A stretch of DNA of 64,000 nt from assembly GCF_965137005.1 (NCBI RefSeq), contig NZ_CBCRXM010000003.1:124001-188000 (forward strand). Reading direction: 5' to 3'. The translations under genes were made by a program, and so were the position numbers. The notes beneath the pieces are model-generated. The model was given only the letters and a program-made list of their open reading frames with translations. It made no database searches and had not been told where the DNA came from. The DNA is from Sphingomonas_O antarctica. Its GTDB lineage: Bacteria; Pseudomonadota; Alphaproteobacteria; Sphingomonadales; Sphingomonadaceae. Of the stretch, positions 1 to 8,423 are shown piece by piece (within the stretch, counting starts at the first letter, position 1; each line of letters starts with the position of its first letter).

Positions 1-1472
1 TCAGCCAGCATCAGCGCCGCTGTCGCCTTCGCGCTCCCCACCACGCCCGGAATACCCGCGCCCGGATGCGTGCCCGCGCCGGTGAAGTAGAGGTTCTTCA
101 TGTCGTCGTCGCGATTGTGGACGCGGAAATAGGCGCTTTGCCACAGCACGGGCTCAAGGCTGAATGCGGAACCCAGATGCGCGTCGAGATCGCGTTCGAA
201 ATCCATCGGCGTGTAATGAAACCGCGTGCGGATCTTGCCGCGCAGTCCCGGAATCAGCCGCCGCTCGATTTCAGCGAGGATGCGGTCGGCATAATCCTTG
301 CCGAGGTCGCCGTCCCAATCGCCAGGAAATTTGCCGAGATGCGGCACCGGGGCGAGGGCGTAGAAGGTCGAGTGTCCCGGCGGAGCCATGCTTGGATCGG
401 TCACGGTCGGCTGGTGCAGATACAGCGAGAAATCCGCCGACAGCACGCCATTCTTGTAGATATCGTCGAGCAGCCCCTTGTAGCGCGGCCCGAACATGAT
501 CGTGTGGTGCGCGATGTCGGGGAATGTCCCCTCCACGCCAAAATGCACTACGAACAGGGATGGCGAAAAGCGCTTGCGCTTGAGCGCCTTGGCGCGCCGC
601 GCACCGACCGCGCTGGTCGTCAGCAATTTGGCATAGGTGTTGGTGACGTCGCCGTTCGACGCGACCGCATCGGTGGTCGCGGTCCAGCCGCTGGCGGTCG
701 TGACACCGGTTACGCGGTCGCCCAAGGACTCGATCCGCACCACTGGATCGCCCAGCCGGATCGTCCCGCCCAACCGCTCGAATTGCGCGACCATGCCCGC
801 GACCAGCCGGTTGGTGCCGCCCTGCGCAAACCACACTCCGCCATCCTTTTCCAGCTTGTGGATCAGCGCGTAGATCGAACTCGTCGTCATCGGATTGCCG
901 CCAACGAGAAGAGTGTGGAAACTCAGCGCCTCACGCAGCTTTTCGTTCTGCACATAGCTCGACACGATCGAATAGACGCTGCGCCAAGCCTGATATTTGG
1001 CCAGCGCGGGCGCGGCCTTGAGCATCGATGCGAAGTCGAGAAACGCGACATGACCGAGTTTTTCATACCCCTCACGGTACACCCCCGCCGCATAATCGAG
1101 GAACCGCGCATAGCCCGCGACATCGGCGGGATTGAGCTTCGTGATCTCGCGCTTCAACGACACGTCGTCGTTCGAATAATCGAAATTCGTCCCGTCGCCC
1201 CAGTTGAGCCGATAGAAGGGCGACACCGGCGTCAGCGTGACGTCGTCGGCCATGTCACGCCCGCTGAGCGCCCATAATTCCTTGAGGCAGTTTGGGTCGG
1301 TGATGACCGTCGGCCCCGCGTCGAAGACAAAGCCGTCGCGCTCCCAATAATAAGCCCGCCCGCCGGGCCGGTCGCGCGCTTCGACGATGATCGTCGCGAT
1401 GCCCGCCGATTGCAGCCGGATGGCCAGCGCGAGGCCGCCGAAACCGCTGCCGATGACGATCGCGGATTTCAT
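1..1472 (-). CDS. crtI: Phytoene desaturase CrtI (3' end outside window)
   Basis: FAD-dependent phytoene desaturase, which introduces the conjugated double bonds that turn phytoene into lycopene (or neurosporene). About 490 residues are visible. The N-terminus carries a dinucleotide-binding motif (VIGSGFGGLALAIRLQ) followed by an acidic strand end (VEARDRPGG), and the C-terminal part holds the family pattern YFTGAGTHPGAGIPGV, so only a few dozen residues are missing. The ATG at 1472-1470 overlaps the crtY stop as ATGA, so the two genes are translationally coupled, crtY first. Long open frames on the opposite strand are antisense shadows. Confidence 0.95.
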   Translation of the reverse strand, partial: MKSAIVIGSGFGGLALAIRLQSAGIATIIVEARDRPGGRAYYWERDGFVFDAGPTVITDPNCLKELWALSGRDMADDVTLTPVSPFYRLNWGDGTNFDYSNDDVSLKREITKLNPADVAGYARFLDYAAGVYREGYEKLGHVAFLDFASMLKAAPALAKYQAWRSVYSIVSSYVQNEKLREALSFHTLLVGGNPMTTSSIYALIHKLEKDGGVWFAQGGTNRLVAGMVAQFERLGGTIRLGDPVVRIESLGDRVTGVTTASGWTATTDAVASNGDVTNTYAKLLTTSAVGARRAKALKRKRFSPSLFVVHFGVEGTFPDIAHHTIMFGPRYKGLLDDIYKNGVLSADFSLYLHQPTVTDPSMAPPGHSTFYALAPVPHLGKFPGDWDGDLGKDYADRILAEIERRLIPGLRGKIRTRFHYTPMDFERDLDAHLGSAFSLEPVLWQSAYFRVHNRDDDMKNLYFTGAGTHPGAGIPGVVGSAKATAALMLA

Positions 1473-2563
1473 CGAAACAACTCCCGGACCGCGGGCCAGA
1501 AGGGAACGGGCGGTTTACCGCTGAGTGTGCGCATGATGTCCCCTAACGTGGATTGGCCCGCGTAGAAACGCCCGATCAGGGGCTCCGGCAGACCATAGAA
1601 ACGCTGCAGGACGCGATAACGCTCCGCCGGCAATCCGGCGCGGAACAGCATGCGGTCGAGCAAGCGGTAAAAACCCCGCTGGCCCCAGGCGCGCCGGGCA
1701 TGATCGTGGGTGAGCCTTGCCAGCCCGTCCGCCGACAGATCGTCCGACTTGGCGATCGCGCTCGCCAGCCGTACCGCATCGGGCAGCGAATAGCCGGTCG
1801 TCGGGTGGCACAGTCCGGCGCGCATACCGGCCTTCGCGCCATCGCCGGTCGATCGCCAATAGGCTTCGAAGTCGCCCGCCATGATGACCGGCAGCACGCC
1901 GCTTTCGAATCGGTTGCCCGGTTGCGCATCCCAGCCCCTGGCGGCGACATACTCGATCAGCCGCGCTCGCAGCACGTCAGAATCGAGATTGCGTGTATCG
2001 CTGTAATAAGTATCCTCGACGAACAGTTCGCGTTCACCGAACGGCAGGACATAAACGAAGCGATAGCCGTCGATTTGTTCGACCGTCGCATCCATTATGG
2101 TCGGACGTTCGATCCCGTGCGGCGTGGCGAACTGAAAACTGATGCCAACGAATTTCTGCCAGCCGCCGTCGATATGCGCCAGATCGCCTGGCCCGCGCGC
2201 GTCGATCACCGCACCGTTGTGTATCACGTTGTCCGCATCGCCATGGACGATCCGCGCGCCGAGTTCGCCGCGCAATACCCGGTCGAACTGCTCGGATTCG
2301 ATGCTGTTATAGCCTTGCGGGATCGTCCGCCGCAGCTTGGGAAAGGCGATGTCGTAGGCGGGCCAGCGATACGTGACCAGGTCATCGACCAGCCAGCGAT
2401 CATCTGCCGCGATGTCGGTGTCGAAGAACGACCAGACGTGGTTGCCGCCGAGCCGTTCCCCGGCTTCGATCACCGTCACGGCAATTTCGGGCCGCCGCGC
2501 CACCAGCGCGCGCGCGATCAAACCGCCCGCCAATCCGCCGCCGAAAATAGTAATATCGCTCAC
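1469..2563 (-). CDS. crtY: Lycopene beta-cyclase CrtY
   Basis: Cyclises the ends of lycopene to beta-carotene. The N-terminus has the flavin-binding motif DITIFGGGLAGG, and a downstream GEREL/FVEDTYYSD segment and a PTTGYSLPDA segment are typical of the CrtY family. Length (364 aa) is slightly below the usual 380-390. The GTG at 2563 is chosen because the conserved family start begins directly after it. A TTG at 2599 in the same frame would add 12 residues with no family resemblance. First gene of a crtY-crtI pair. Confidence 0.92.
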   Translation of the reverse strand: MSDITIFGGGLAGGLIARALVARRPEIAVTVIEAGERLGGNHVWSFFDTDIAADDRWLVDDLVTYRWPAYDIAFPKLRRTIPQGYNSIESEQFDRVLRGELGARIVHGDADNVIHNGAVIDARGPGDLAHIDGGWQKFVGISFQFATPHGIERPTIMDATVEQIDGYRFVYVLPFGERELFVEDTYYSDTRNLDSDVLRARLIEYVAARGWDAQPGNRFESGVLPVIMAGDFEAYWRSTGDGAKAGMRAGLCHPTTGYSLPDAVRLASAIAKSDDLSADGLARLTHDHARRAWGQRGFYRLLDRMLFRAGLPAERYRVLQRFYGLPEPLIGRFYAGQSTLGDIMRTLSGKPPVPFWPAVRELFR

Positions 2564-2657
2564 GCGCCGCCCATAGCCCCGAAACGACGCCGTTCCCAAC
2601 CCGTTGGTAAGGTTCGCGATGCTAAGTCTGCGCCGTCAGCTTGGGGGATAGCAGCGC

Positions 2658-3260
2658 GTGAGCGCCATTCAGGTCAATCGCGAAGAGATGATCGTGTCGT
2701 CGGTCGAGCGCCGCTCGGACGACAATCGCTATGTCTCGATCTTTCGCACCGGCAGGATTTCGCGCGTCGGCGGCGAGGAGTTGTGCGTCCTGCGCAATAT
2801 TTCGACCGGCGGCGCGATGATCGCGCACAATGGCGACCTGGACATCGGTGAGCGCGTCACGCTGGATTTGCGCCTCGACGAAAGCCTGGTGGCGACTGTC
2901 GTCTGGGTCAAGGGCGAACGCAGCGGCCTGCAATTCGATACCGAAGCCGATCTCCCCAAAATCCTCGCCGGGCACACCGCCGGCCCGCGTCCGCGTCCGC
3001 CGCGCCTGCGCATCGCCGCGATCGTCGGCGTGACCGCCGGTCAGACCAGGGCGCGCGTGACGCTTCGCGACATCTCGCAGACCGGAGCGTGTTTCGAAGA
3101 AGGCAAATTGCCGCGTGTGCCCGAACTGCGCGTGGTGCTGGACGGCCTGGGCGATTATCGCGCGATCGTCTGTTGGCGACGCGGCGGCCTCATCGGCGTG
3201 AACTTCGCATCGACGCTACCGATGTGGCCGCTCAACGATTGGGTCCGCTCGGCGCGTTAA
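2658..3260 (+). CDS. Tandem PilZ-domain protein
   Basis: 200 aa. Two PilZ-like repeats are visible: residues about 15-100, with an RR start, an NISTGGAMI strand and a VWVKGERSGLQF closing strand; and residues about 110-195, with LRDISQTGACFE and a CWRRGGLIGVNF closing strand. PilZ domains bind cyclic-di-GMP through an RxxxR...(D/N)xSxxG pattern. The first copy keeps ERRSDDNR and NISTGG. The second keeps DISQTG, but its N-terminal arginine motif is less clear. The GTG start at 2658 follows a GGGGGAT ribosome site. Transcribed divergently from crtY. The output is unknown; a c-di-GMP effector is inferred. Confidence 0.85.
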   Translation: MSAIQVNREEMIVSSVERRSDDNRYVSIFRTGRISRVGGEELCVLRNISTGGAMIAHNGDLDIGERVTLDLRLDESLVATVVWVKGERSGLQFDTEADLPKILAGHTAGPRPRPPRLRIAAIVGVTAGQTRARVTLRDISQTGACFEEGKLPRVPELRVVLDGLGDYRAIVCWRRGGLIGVNFASTLPMWPLNDWVRSAR

Positions 3261-3346
3261 CCGCTCAGTGCGTCGATTCGGGACTTTTAAGCGCTAGTGG
3301 CCAAACACCGAATCGCTTAAGGCGTCGTCAACCAAAGGGGTTGTCG

Positions 3347-3979
3347 ATGAAGTCTTTCCTGTTGGGCGCGATTGCCGCCCTCGCCATTACCGGTAGCGCC
3401 AATGCGGCCGAATTGCTGACCAATGGCAGCTTCGAATCGCCGAACATCGGTACCGGCAATTACACCTATCCCGCCGGCACATCTGGCAGCTGGACCTATA
3501 CCGGCTCGGCATTGGTCAATGCGACGGGCAGCAACGCTTGGTACGGCGCCACTCCGCCTGCAGGTCAGGACGGCGGCCAGTTTGCCGCGCTTCAGGGCCT
3601 GAGCACGCTGTCGCAGTCGTTCGTTGCGTCGAACAGCAAGGCAAACGTGTCGTGGCTCGCTGGCGGCCGTCCGGCTTTCGGTGCCAATAACGGCAACCAG
3701 ACCTACACCGTCACCGTCGGCGCGAACACGCTCGGCACGTATTCGACGGTCAGCAGCCAGGCGTTCGGCGCCAACGGCGGCATCCTCTCGGGCCTGACCG
3801 CCGGGCAGACTTATACCTTGTCGTTCAACGGCCAGGTCGCGGCCGACGAGACCGCGTTCATCGACAAGGTGTCGGTGCTCGGCGTGCCTGAGCCTGCGCA
3901 ATGGGCGTTGCTGATCGGCGGCTTCGGCTTCGTCGGTATCGCATCGCGCCGCCGCCGTTCGAACGTCGTTTTCGCCTAA
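3347..3979 (+). CDS. PEP-CTERM (PEPxxWA) exosortase-substrate protein
   Basis: 210-aa exported protein. Residues 1-20 form a signal peptide ending near ANAAE. The mature part begins LLTNGSFESPNIG, the opening seen in DUF642/choice-of-anchor type beta-sandwich exoproteins. The C-terminus is VPEPAQWALLIGGFGFVG followed by an arginine cluster, the proteobacterial PEPxxWA sorting signal read by an exosortase. The substrate or matrix role is unknown. ATG 3347 is preferred over upstream in-frame starts because it opens directly into the signal peptide. Confidence 0.9.
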   Translation: MKSFLLGAIAALAITGSANAAELLTNGSFESPNIGTGNYTYPAGTSGSWTYTGSALVNATGSNAWYGATPPAGQDGGQFAALQGLSTLSQSFVASNSKANVSWLAGGRPAFGANNGNQTYTVTVGANTLGTYSTVSSQAFGANGGILSGLTAGQTYTLSFNGQVAADETAFIDKVSVLGVPEPAQWALLIGGFGFVGIASRRRRSNVVFA

Positions 3980-3998
3980 CGCTGGTCGGAAATTACAG

Positions 3999-4028
3999 CG
4001 CCGCCGGTGGCAACATCGGCGGCGTTTT
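3999..4028 (+). terminator. Rho-independent terminator after the PEP-CTERM gene
   Basis: Eight-base perfect arms (CGCCGCCG at 3999-4006 and CGGCGGCG at 4017-4024), a 10-nt loop and a following TTTT, 19 bases after the stop codon. Confidence 0.8.
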
Positions 4029-4059
4029 CGTGTCCGGCGTTTGTGACTAGAGTGGCGCG

Positions 4060-4773
4060 ATGACCGCCTTGCTCTTATCGGCCCTCGCCATGACGCTGAT
4101 CGTCGGGTTGCGCTACCTCGCGGTCAGTGGCGGCTTTGCGCTGGCGACGCGCGCGGCCCGACCTGGGCTTTACGCCAAACTTACGCCGCAAATCCGGCGC
4201 GAGATCGGTTGGAGCCTCGCCTCCGCCGCCATTTACGGTGTGCCGGCAGGCGTGGTCGCCTGGGGTTGGCAGGCGCGCGGGTGGACACTGATCTACACCG
4301 ATGTGCACGCCTATCCCTTATGGTATCTGCCGCTCAGTGTGCTCGCTTATCTATTGGCGCACGACACTTGGTTCTATTGGACCCACCGCTGGATGCACCG
4401 CCCGCGCCCGTTTCGCCTTGCGCATGCGGTCCACCATGCCAGCCGCCCGCCGACCGCCTGGGCGGCGATGGCATTCCATCCCCTTGAAGCGCTGACCGGC
4501 GCGTTGGTCATCCCGGTGCTGGTGTTTGTCATCCCGATTCACGTCGCGGCGCTCGGCATCGTGCTCGCGATCATGACCGTCATGGGCACCACCAATCATA
4601 TGGGCTGGGAGCTATTCCCGCATTGGATGCGCGAAGGGCCGGTGGGCAATTGGCTGATCACCGCCACGCATCATCAGCGCCATCACGACCGCTATAACGG
4701 CAATTACGGGTTGTATTTTCGCCACTGGGACCGGCTTTTCGGCACCGACCTCGGCCTCGGGCGCTTTGACTAG
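4060..4773 (+). CDS. Sterol desaturase / fatty-acid hydroxylase superfamily membrane enzyme
   Basis: 237-aa integral membrane di-iron enzyme. The histidine clusters of the superfamily are present: HDTWFYWTH, HAVHH and THHQRHHDRY, interleaved with about four hydrophobic helices. Members hydroxylate or desaturate lipids, sterols or carotenoids. The carotenoid ring hydroxylases CrtZ and CrtG are related to this superfamily, and crtY-crtI lies nearby, so a carotenoid hydroxylase is possible but not shown. The substrate cannot be assigned from sequence alone. Confidence 0.8.
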   Translation: MTALLLSALAMTLIVGLRYLAVSGGFALATRAARPGLYAKLTPQIRREIGWSLASAAIYGVPAGVVAWGWQARGWTLIYTDVHAYPLWYLPLSVLAYLLAHDTWFYWTHRWMHRPRPFRLAHAVHHASRPPTAWAAMAFHPLEALTGALVIPVLVFVIPIHVAALGIVLAIMTVMGTTNHMGWELFPHWMREGPVGNWLITATHHQRHHDRYNGNYGLYFRHWDRLFGTDLGLGRFD

Positions 4774-4798
4774 GGAACGGTTGCGAGCGAAAACTGTT
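4774..4798 (+). promoter_or_regulatory. Candidate EcfG (general stress response) promoter for mipA/ompV gene
   Basis: GGAAC at 4774-4778 and GTT at 4796-4798. The alphaproteobacterial EcfG consensus is GGAAC-N16/17-CGTT; here the spacing fits (N16) but the base before GTT is T. It lies 29 bases upstream of the ATG at 4827 and just past the previous stop codon. Confidence 0.5.
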
Positions 4799-4826
4799 AC
4801 GCAGCCATAACAGGGAGTTTACGAGC

Positions 4827-5651
4827 ATGCGGGGACTGATTTTTCTCGCCGGGATCGCTTTGGCGACGCCGGCCTTCGCCCAGAGCGACAACAAGGGTGA
4901 CGATCAGAAGGATTCGATCACGATCGGCGGCGGCGTCGCGACCACGCCGCGCTTCGAGGGGTCGGGCGACAATCACATCATCCCGGCGGCCCAGGCACGC
5001 GGATCGATTTCGGGGATTTCGTTCACGACGCAGGGCACGGGCCTGTACGTCGACCTGATCCCGCGCGAAACGCCGACCGGCGGCAAGCTGGTCCTCGGAC
5101 CCGTGATCCACGGCACGTTCAACCGCACCAGCCTGAAGACGATCAACGACATTCAGATCGAACGTCTCGGCAAGCTCGACACCGGGATCGAAGTCGGCGG
5201 CCAGATCGGCTATTCGCAAAACGGTGTGATCACGTCGGATTACGACAATCTGTCGCTCACCGTCGCGGGCTATTACGATGTCGGCGGCGCGTCCAAGAGC
5301 TACGTCATCACGCCGCAGATCAGCTATGGCACACCGCTCAGCAAGACGATCTATGTCGGCCTGTCGGCGGCGGCGCATTATGTCGGCGGGAAGTACAGCC
5401 AATATTATTTCGGTGTCACCGCGCCGCAGTCGGTGGCCAGCGGTCTGGCGGCCTATTCGATCGGCAGCGGGTTCAAGGACGTGACATTCGGCGCGATCGC
5501 CGCGCTGTCGCTGTCGGGTGACCTGCGCAAGGGTGTAGCGCTCTTTGGCGGTGTGTCGCAGACCCAGTTCCTCGGCAAATTCAAACGCTCACCGATCACG
5601 CGCGACAACAGCAACCTGACCGCCGCGGTCGGGATCGGCATCACGTTTTAA
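4827..5651 (+). CDS. MipA/OmpV family outer-membrane protein
   Basis: 274 aa. A signal peptide (residues 1-19, cut near AFAQS) is followed by the family opening ITIGGGVATTPRFEGSGD and a series of alternating amphipathic strands typical of a 12-14-stranded beta-barrel, ending in a C-terminal aromatic residue (GIGITF), as outer-membrane proteins do. The MipA/OmpV family includes the MltA-interacting scaffold protein. The gene is preceded by a CAGGGAG ribosome site and followed after 14 bases by a small membrane protein, so they probably form a bicistronic stress unit. Confidence 0.88.
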   Translation: MRGLIFLAGIALATPAFAQSDNKGDDQKDSITIGGGVATTPRFEGSGDNHIIPAAQARGSISGISFTTQGTGLYVDLIPRETPTGGKLVLGPVIHGTFNRTSLKTINDIQIERLGKLDTGIEVGGQIGYSQNGVITSDYDNLSLTVAGYYDVGGASKSYVITPQISYGTPLSKTIYVGLSAAAHYVGGKYSQYYFGVTAPQSVASGLAAYSIGSGFKDVTFGAIAALSLSGDLRKGVALFGGVSQTQFLGKFKRSPITRDNSNLTAAVGIGITF

Positions 5652-5665
5652 CAGGGAGAGAGACT

Positions 5666-5815
5666 ATGCTTTGGACACTCGTTGTAATTCTGCTGATCCT
5701 GTGGGCGCTTGGCGCGTTCGTCATTCCGGTCGGCGGTGCGCTGATCCACCTTCTGCTGGTCATCGCCGTCATCGTCATCGTGGTTCAGCTGATCACCGGT
5801 CGCCGCGTCGTTTAA
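5666..5815 (+). CDS. Small lmo0937-like membrane protein
   Basis: 49 aa: MLWTLVVILLILWALGAFVI, then a second hydrophobic stretch and a short basic tail (GRRVV). It resembles the lmo0937/YqaE-like class of very small, probably two-helix membrane proteins often induced by stress. The ATG has a GGGAGAG site 7-10 bases upstream. It probably shares the candidate EcfG promoter of the preceding gene. Its function is unknown. Confidence 0.8.
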   Translation: MLWTLVVILLILWALGAFVIPVGGALIHLLLVIAVIVIVVQLITGRRVV

Positions 5816-5836
5816 CGATCTCGATGAGCGCGGTAG

Positions 5837-7150
5837 TTACGGGAGCAACAATCCCGCGAGCGCCGCGCTCATCAAATTGCTGAGGCTTCCGGCAACCAGC
5901 GCCTTCAGTCCCAGCCGCGCGATCACCGGCCGCTGATTGGGTGCGAGATTGCCGGTCACCGCCATCTGAATTGCGATCGACGAGAAATTGGCGAACCCGC
6001 ACAGCGCAAACGTCACCACGCCGACGGTATGCGGCGACAGGCCCGGCGACGCCTTGCCGAGGTCGATGAATGCGACGAATTCGTTAAGCACCACCTTGGT
6101 GCCGAACAACCCGCCTGCAACACCCGCTTCGTTCCACGGCACATTGAGCAGCACCATCACCGGCGCGAACACATAGCCCAACAGCTTCTGGAAGCTGAGG
6201 TCAGGCACGCCGAACCAGCCGCCGACCCCGCCGAGGAGCCCATTGGCCAGCGCCATCAGCGCAACGAACGCCAGCACCATCGCGCCGACCGCCACCGCCA
6301 GCTTGACGCCGGTCTGCGCGCCTTGTGCCGCGGCCATGATGATGTTGGCCGGACGCTCCTCGTCATGTGTCGCCGCGGATAGATCATCGGGTGGCGGCAA
6401 GCCACCTTCGGGCAACAACGCCGCCGGACCTTCCGCGCTGATCCGGTTTTCAGGGAGGGTGATGTCGGCCGGCTCGAGCGGCACGATCACGTCGGGCATG
6501 ATGATCTTGGCCATCAGCACGCCGCCGGGCGCGGACATGAAGCTCGCAGCGAGGAGATAAGGCAGCAATTGCTGGCCGATCATTGCGGCATAGGCACCCA
6601 GGATCGTCCCTGCCACGCCCGCCATACCGACGGTCATCACGCAAAACAGTTGCGGCGGCGTCAGCCCGGCGAGGTACGGCTTGATGACCAGGGGGCTTTC
6701 CGACTGGCCGACAAAGATGTTTGCCGCCGCGCCAAGGCTCTCGATGCGCGTAATCCCGGTCAGCGCGCGGATCGCGCCGCCGACCCAACGGATGATGAAC
6801 TGCATGATACCGAGGTAATATAGGATCGAGATCAGCGACGCGAAAAAGATGATCACCGGCAATGCGGCAATGGCGAAACTGTTCGCGCCCATAGCCGGCG
6901 ATGCCAGCGGCCCGAAGATAAAGTCCGTCCCGGCCTTGGCGTAGCCGAGAAGGTTCGACACGCCGGACGACATCCCCTGGATAACCGCCTTGCCCCACGA
7001 CGTATACAAAGCGAGGAACGCCAGCCCGACCTGCAACAGGAATGCCGGCGCGACGACCCGCAGCCTGATGGCCCGGCGGTTGGAAGACAGCGCCACGGCA
7101 ATCGCCAGGATCACGACGATCCCCAAAATGCCGATCAGGATGCGATTCAC
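5837..7150 (-). CDS. Concentrative nucleoside transporter (CNT/NupC family)
   Basis: 437-aa inner-membrane protein that co-transports nucleosides with Na+ or H+. Multiple hydrophobic helices are visible, with the CNT signature GQSESPLVIKPYL and a C-terminal Gate/CNT segment (LFGTKVVLNEFVAF, ALCGFANFSSIAIQ). The GTG at 7150 is chosen because a GGGGAGA site lies 6 bases upstream; a longer reading has no membrane-protein character before that point. Its 5' end diverges from the NUDIX-DUF47 gene. Confidence 0.92.
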   Translation of the reverse strand: MNRILIGILGIVVILAIAVALSSNRRAIRLRVVAPAFLLQVGLAFLALYTSWGKAVIQGMSSGVSNLLGYAKAGTDFIFGPLASPAMGANSFAIAALPVIIFFASLISILYYLGIMQFIIRWVGGAIRALTGITRIESLGAAANIFVGQSESPLVIKPYLAGLTPPQLFCVMTVGMAGVAGTILGAYAAMIGQQLLPYLLAASFMSAPGGVLMAKIIMPDVIVPLEPADITLPENRISAEGPAALLPEGGLPPPDDLSAATHDEERPANIIMAAAQGAQTGVKLAVAVGAMVLAFVALMALANGLLGGVGGWFGVPDLSFQKLLGYVFAPVMVLLNVPWNEAGVAGGLFGTKVVLNEFVAFIDLGKASPGLSPHTVGVVTFALCGFANFSSIAIQMAVTGNLAPNQRPVIARLGLKALVAGSLSNLMSAALAGLLLP

Positions 7151-7298
7151 GTCTGTCTCCCCGCCCTTGCGGATCAGCGCATGGCACGGCGCGCGTCCCC
7201 AAGGCAATCTGTCACACGGTTGCAACATCCGCCCCCCATCTGCCGTTGCCGCAGCATATGCGGACGGGTAACCCGCGCCTTGCACAGGGGGATTCGCC

Positions 7299-8423
7299 AT
7301 CAGCCGCCAGATTGCCGCTTTGCCGTATCGCAGCAACGGCACCGCCTATGATGCGCCGGTCAGTATTCTGTTGGTCACGTCGCGCGACAGCGGGCGCTGG
7401 GTCGTGCCCAAGGGCAATCAGGGATCGTCGCTGTCGCCGCACGCCGCCGCCGCGGTAGAGGCTGAGGAAGAAGCGGGCGTACGCGGTTCGGTTTGCCCGA
7501 CTCCGCTTGGCACCTATCGTTACCGCAAGCGCCGCGCCAACGGGGCGTCGCTGATGTTCGACGTCGATGTCTATCCGCTGGCGGTGACGCAGGAATTGGC
7601 GGTGTGGAAAGAAGCCAGCGAGCGTGAGCGGCGCTGGTTCCCCCTCGCCGAAGCTGCCGGTCAGGTCGATGAGCCCGATTTATCCGACCTGATCCGGTCG
7701 TTCGATGCGTCCGCCTTCAACCGTGCGGCGCGTCCGCCTAGTCTGCTCGGCACTGTTGCCCAAAAATCGAGAGTCGGTCCTATGTTTGCCTGGTTTCAGC
7801 GCCTTTTGCCCAAGCAGGGCAATTTCTTCGACCTGTTCGAAGCCCATTCCCAAACCATCGTCGCCGCCGCCAACGCGCTCGGCCGGTTGGTCGAAGGGGG
7901 GTCGGCGACCGCCGAGCATATCCGTGAGATCGATGAACGCGAACATGATGCCGATGCGGTCATCCGCGAAGTCCTGACCACCGTCCGCCAGACCTTCCTG
8001 ACCCCCTTCGATCGCGGCGCGATCACCAGCCTGATCGGGTCGATGGACGACACCATCGATGAAATGCAGGCGACCGCCAAGTCCGTCGCGGTCTACGGCG
8101 TGACGGTATTCGAACAGGATATGAAGGACATGGCGGCGATCGTCGTCGATGCTGCGCGTGTGACGTGCGAAGCCATCCCGTTGTTGCGCGATGTCGGCCG
8201 CAACGGTGCGCGCCTGCATGAACTGACTGGGCGGCTGGTACGCATGGAAACACATGCCGACGACATTCACATGGCTGGCCTCAAGCGCGCGTTCGAGGCA
8301 ACCAACAGCGATCCGATGCAATTCCTGGTCCGGCGCGAAATCTACAAGCAGCTGGAGCGCATCATCGACGCTTTCGAAGATGTCGCCGACGCGATCGACG
8401 GCATCGTCATCGACCACAGCTGA
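7299..8423 (+). CDS. NUDIX hydrolase fused to DUF47 (PhoU-like Pit accessory) protein
   Basis: About 374 aa. Residues 1-150 are a NUDIX domain of the diphosphoinositol-polyphosphate/Ap4A hydrolase type (WVVPKGN, then HAAAAVEAEEEAGV). The glutamates of the Nudix box remain, but the usual Arg of the RE pair is Val. Residues about 160-374 are a DUF47 (YkaA/Pap) helical bundle that would naturally begin at MFAWFQRLLPK. DUF47 proteins regulate PiT phosphate transporters, and a PiT gene starts on the last base of this stop codon (TGATG). The start is uncertain: the first canonical codon is TTG 7320, but ATC 7299 sits 7 bases after AGGGGG and gives the family-like start SRQIAALPYR. Confidence 0.85.
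   Translation: MSRQIAALPYRSNGTAYDAPVSILLVTSRDSGRWVVPKGNQGSSLSPHAAAAVEAEEEAGVRGSVCPTPLGTYRYRKRRANGASLMFDVDVYPLAVTQELAVWKEASERERRWFPLAEAAGQVDEPDLSDLIRSFDASAFNRAARPPSLLGTVAQKSRVGPMFAWFQRLLPKQGNFFDLFEAHSQTIVAAANALGRLVEGGSATAEHIREIDEREHDADAVIREVLTTVRQTFLTPFDRGAITSLIGSMDDTIDEMQATAKSVAVYGVTVFEQDMKDMAAIVVDAARVTCEAIPLLRDVGRNGARLHELTGRLVRMETHADDIHMAGLKRAFEATNSDPMQFLVRREIYKQLERIIDAFEDVADAIDGIVIDHS

Noticed and set aside
66..1277. 403-codon open frame on the plus strand
   Set aside because: It lies antisense to crtI, shows no domain, and is a typical shadow of high-GC coding DNA.
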